Assembly (NCBI GenBank): GCA_902729315.2
Contig: LR746279.1
Location: 253,001-317,000 of the forward strand
Reading direction: 5' to 3'
Source of the DNA: Spirodela intermedia
Taxonomy: Eukaryota > Streptophyta > Magnoliopsida > Alismatales > Araceae
Length of the DNA: 64,000 nt
In this document: positions 60,718 through 64,000 of the stretch, piece after piece
Layout of the letters: each line of letters starts with the position of its first letter
Numbering within the stretch: the stretch's first letter is position 1
Program-made: the position numbers and the translations under genes
The notes under the pieces: generated by a model
What the model was told of the DNA's origin: nothing
Database searches by the model: none
The model's input: the letters and a program-made list of their open reading frames with translations, nothing else

Positions 60718-61350
60718 AGAGGGTTGTGATGCGGGTTTTTTGTACCGGTGCATTCATCCATCCTGTTTTTTGGAGAGGAAACCCTGGTGTCCCTTCATGA
60801 CTGCCGCAGCCTTCCTCGCCTTCAGTCATGTTTTGTTAGATTTCCAACCTCACTGACGTGACTCAGTCGTTGTATATTAAATCACGTAAATTTAAAATTT
60901 ATAAAATTAGAAAACACGAATTTTCGGATATTTAGAAGTATTTCAAAATAAATATATCAATTATAATTCAATACAAATCCCAAAAATAGTGGTAATTTTC
61001 TAGGTCGATCACAGGGATGTAATATAATATCTGGTAATTATTCAGAATTTTTCTCAATGAGTACGATTTTCTTACGAATTTTATACTAGGAAATAAAAAG
61101 GAAATATATTTAAAATTCACAAAAAAAAAAGAGTAAATAAGGGTGCGGACGTCAGGATGACGTCAGCGCCCGGCGAACGCGAATCAGGCGGAAACAGAGT
61201 TCCGCCCGGCGATTCTTACGTAGGCGATTACAGACGACTCAATTAATCAAATTAAGATCTGTAAAAGCCGCAAGAATCGTAGTTGAACGAAGTATAGTTT
61301 GGTAAATAAAAATCAACAAAGTATCACTAAATGAAGCGTAAATTAAATTG

Positions 61351-61638
61351 AAAGCAGGAAAACAGAGTTCCGGCGTCGCGACGGCGATGCGTCGGTGATG
61401 CACCGGAATCCTGAGCGTTCGGGAGGATCGTCGTGCAGTGTCCACGGCCTCGAAGGCTCTCCTTGGACAAAGACGACGTGGGCAATCTCTAGATAAAGCA
61501 GGAAAACAGAGTTCCGGCGTCGCGACGGCGACGCGTCGGCGATGCACCGGAATCCTGAGCGTTCGGGAGGGTCGTCGTGCAGTGTCCACGGCCTCGAAGG
61601 CTCTCCTTGGACAAAGACGACGTGGGCAATCTCTAGAT
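61351..61638 (+). repeat. 144-bp tandem duplication
   Basis: Two units, 61351-61494 and 61495-61638, start 'aaagcaggaaaacagagtt' and differ at only a few positions (gatgcgtcggtg versus gacgcgtcggcg; gaggatcg versus gagggtcg), so the duplication is recent. Confidence 0.95.
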
Positions 61639-62094
61639 CTTCTCGCGAAGTCTAGAGACCAATGAAGTGGGTCGTCGAATCGTCTCCGGCGGCTGTCACC
61701 CGGCGGAGCGGAAAAACGGCGACTTTGCGGCTCTCCGGCGGCTGTCACCCGACGGAGAGGGGCTGGATGGAGGTGAGGCGCGTGTTAGGGAGCTTCATCC
61801 TCAGGTCCGCGCAGCAAGAGGAGGCTCTTCATCGCATCTGGTACGCTCTCAGGAGGTGGCGACTGGTCTCCCGGCGGATCGTCCTCTTCCCGACGACGGC
61901 TTGTTCGTCGATCAATCGGTGATCATTTACTCGATGGATTGCGATCCTTTTATCGCGAATCGTTCAGAAATTTTAGTAGCAATGCTCCGCGAATCGCGTT
62001 GACGAGATTTTCGCCGATGATCCAGCGATTCCGGTTGCTTAATCCTTCACCGGCGATCTGCAGGAAAGTCGCGATAATCAGTTAAAAATATATG

Positions 62095-62345
62095 AATTTT
62101 GACTCTGGGAGGATTCGAACCCGCGGCGGTCGCCCGCCCCTTACAAGGTGGATTTAGTCCCACATCGGTTGTGCGCGGATTATTCGGGCGAATATATAGT
62201 AAAGTTAGCTTTCTAGGCAAAGTCCTCTCGCGTGTACGACCACTCCTTGCCCCACAGCCGGCTGACCACCGGTGACGTGGAAGGGGAGTGGCGCACACGT
62301 GCCCCTATCGATCCAAGCAAGCCGCTCGAGCCCCTGCTCGCGGCT
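62095..62345 (-). other. tRNA-like (pol III A/B box) segment inside the LTR
   Basis: On the minus strand, a B-box-like GGGTTCGAATCCTCCC (about 62107-62122) is preceded by about 200 bp whose start (near 62335) corresponds to 'gagcagaagctcaagtggtt' in the LTR copy at 36249, which resembles a tRNA A box. No complete tRNA cloverleaf can be folded, so it is a relic or an LTR-internal promoter, not a tRNA gene. 'gtcccacatcggttgtg' next to it is a phrase common in plant LTR elements. Confidence 0.4.
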
Positions 62346-62543
62346 ACTCCCCGACTGCGCTTCCGACCCACTTGCGGGCCCGGCTGGCCGGCGGATCACC
62401 CCATTTTGCAATATTTTTATTTTTATTTCTTGTTCTTCATTTATCTCAAAACTAAGACTGTAAAAATCGTATAAAATCACATAATTACCCAAAATTCACG
62501 TTAATCAACTGAAAACCACTTTTCATGCTTTAACACAAATATA

Positions 62544-62612
62544 AGTCTATTTATCATGAGTTAAGGCTAAAACTATATTATTTACTAATTATTAACTCAT
62601 GATAATGAAGAC
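62544..62612. repeat. Inverted repeat at the LTR terminus
   Basis: 'ttatcatgagttaa' and 'ttaactcatgataa' face each other across about 20 AT-rich bases, with outer arms 'aagtct' and 'agactt'. A similar arrangement is visible at the start of the LTR copy at 35950. Confidence 0.75.
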
Positions 62613-62859
62613 TTATCACTCACTCTAGTCTTCTGCGGATGCTGGTTCTTTCCACCACACTTTCTCATTCACTCTCTTCTTCTTCTCGCGGAGCTTCAGC
62701 GCCGCTCTCATCGTCGCTTCTGCTCGCCAGCGGTGGTCTGCCTGCGCTAGTGATCTTCAAGTTTGGAAACGTTTGCAAACACGGAAAAGGGTAAAATTCC
62801 TTCCAACCCGCCAACTTACCCGCCAACTTGGACTTCAAGAGAGACCAAGGTCGGTTAGA

Positions 62860-63640
62860 TTTCTGAAGATGGAGCAAGAGATGCTTCCCTTGAACTCATC
62901 GCCAATAAGACTCGAGGAATTGAGCTTGTTCAAGTTGCCAAGGCACAGAGGCATGCTGCTTGGAAATTTGTCGTTAAATAGACAGAGATCTGCCAATGAG
63001 CTCATCTGGCACAACCAGTATTAGTAGTTCCCTCGGAGATGGTTGCCGGATGGAACTCTCCAACTTATTCGATGACAAGATCGGGAGCCTTCGTGAGCTT
63101 CAGGTCACAAATAACTGCGAGACAAACAAGAGAAAAGAAAAATAAAATTTTCTTATTCGCGCGTTCGGATGAGACGGATGGGAGCGCATATAATTTAATA
63201 GAGAACGTTTTGCTTGTCACTATCAGAGGAAATTTACCCTCTGGAATGCCAACGGCTATCTGATTGGACGGCTATCACAAAGCTCTCGTGCTGCCCAAAT
63301 ACTGCCAGCATAATCAGGTTTGGGTGCCACGTCTCCTCCTCTACATCACTTCACCTCTCGCCTCCTAGTTTGACACCATGCAACTTATCTTAGACCATCG
63401 ACAGTAGTCCTTCCCCTCTTCTGTTGTTCAGCAACCTCGACCGGGCAAATCCCAACCGTTGGGGAAGTTGATAGCCTTCTTGATCTCGAGCAAAGACCTG
63501 CACTCATCGTCGTGACAACCCCTCCCTTCGCATTCCATACAAGTCAACATCGTGACGACGAGAAAGGCCAACAGCCTTCCCAAGACAACTCCCCAAAATG
63601 CTAGTGGAGTAGGCGGAAGAGGAGTCTTTCTTACTCAAAC
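62860..63640 (-). pseudogene. RLP pseudogene, 5' part (exon 1 and start of exon 2)
   Basis: Exon 1 (about 63240-63630) reads LAFWGVVLGRLLAFLVVTML, CMECEGRGCHDDECRSLLEI and KKAINFPNGWDLPGRGC, then a TGA before TTEEGKDYCRW. The start codon position has CTA instead of ATG. Exon 2 resumes at about 63117 with VICDLKLTKAPDL and a stop, then a rearranged LRR piece around 62870-62960 ('LPRCLGNLNKL'-like when read backwards). The LRR array and TM part are absent, as the LTR element occupies the adjoining 60.8-62.6 kb. Confidence 0.85.
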
Positions 63641-63649
63641 AAACCGCAT

Positions 63650-64000
63650 TCTCTTTACGGGTTCGTTGACGCTTCGATGTCCACAGAATGTGGTGTGGGA
63701 GGGGGGTGCACGTCTAGATCACTAGCTAATCGGAGGTTCCCCGCTGACTAGTTGGTTGACGTCTAATACCTTTCTCTACACTGAGATGAATGCGCCATTG
63801 ACTTCAAAGTCAAGTATGACAATGACTTGACTCTCTTCATTGGCTGAAATCTTTCCTTTTGCCTTTTATTCTGTTCTATAGTTATCTTCTCTCTCTCTCT
63901 CCCTCTCCCTGGAAGTCATGGTTGGGGTGTGGAGCCGGACATGAACCATGAATACTGAGTTGTTTATACTAGGATATTTTATTAATATAGTTGGATAAAG
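63650..64000 (+). repeat. RLP upstream flank and start of spacer module S7
   Basis: 63660-63780 matches the DNA upstream of the RLPs at 45.4 and 48.25 kb ('ctaatcggaggttcc', 'gttggttgacgtc', 'gatgaatgcgccattgac'). A CT run lies at 63888-63910, and from 63911 ('ggaagtcatggttgggg') the spacer module begins and runs out of the window. Confidence 0.75.

Larger units (their letters stand above)
60834..62618 (-). mobile_element. Solo LTR of a gypsy-type family (family L), minus orientation
   Basis: On the minus strand it begins TGATAAGTCTTCATTATCATG (62618) and ends AAATCTAACA (60834). It shares its 5' half with 35950-36500 and its 3' half with 49490-50321 and 36890-37310. There is no internal coding region and no matching target duplication (tgttt left, ctcac right), so it is a rearranged solo LTR or a fragment. 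A GC-rich centre (61350-62400) contains a 144-bp tandem duplication and a tRNA-like A/B-box arrangement. The frames in this region (for example 61239-61748) are composition-driven. Confidence 0.75.

Noticed and set aside
61351-61638. CRISPR-like or satellite array
   Set aside because: Only two long units, no spacers, eukaryotic context; a simple tandem duplication.
62095-62140. Possible tRNA gene (GGGTTCGAATCC)
   Set aside because: No acceptor stem, anticodon arm or compact spacing to an A box; it lies inside a retroelement LTR.

Overview
This is a plant nuclear window from a flowering plant. It carries genes found only in higher plants (receptor-like proteins, SAUR auxin-response genes, a class-I HKT sodium transporter with the usual three-exon structure, a DUF599 membrane protein), plus Ty1-copia and Ty3-gypsy LTR retroelements and many CT microsatellites. 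The GC-rich copia element and the gypsy LTR style look monocot-like to me, but the species cannot be fixed from the sequence alone. Five loci have uninterrupted reading frames under simple splicing models: two full-length receptor-like proteins (2618-5209 plus, 42491-45291 minus), HKT (19747-21938 minus), DUF599 (27222-28000 minus) and one SAUR (32751-33179 plus). A sixth, a truncated receptor-like protein (46813-48213 minus), is open but abnormal.

Left part (1-16.4 kb): plus-strand receptor-like protein (RLP) copies, one intact and three decayed, most followed by the same duplicated 3' flank. Centre (16.4-33.2 kb): a tandem duplication that copied the last exon of HKT, then HKT itself, a GC-rich repeat that also lies inverted at 7 kb, a SAUR promoter copy holding a piece of an SPT16-like gene, DUF599, and the intact SAUR. 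Right part (34-64 kb): five minus-strand RLP copies (one intact, one truncated but open, three pseudogenes). Several sit head-to-head with a plus-strand SAUR promoter or SAUR pseudogene across a recurring spacer, so the amplified unit appears to be a compound RLP(-)/spacer/SAUR(+) block. LTR elements have broken several blocks. The clearest is a 5,032-bp copia element with a perfect 5-bp target duplication (agagg) inserted in a SAUR pseudogene.

Functionally the window combines probable cell-surface immune or developmental receptors (RLPs lack a kinase and signal through partners), sodium retrieval from xylem (class-I HKT) and auxin-driven growth (SAUR). I see no operon-like link between them. 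The unifying theme is segmental duplication and birth-and-death evolution, including changing numbers of a 72-bp LRR unit among RLP paralogues and a duplicated, still-open HKT terminal exon.
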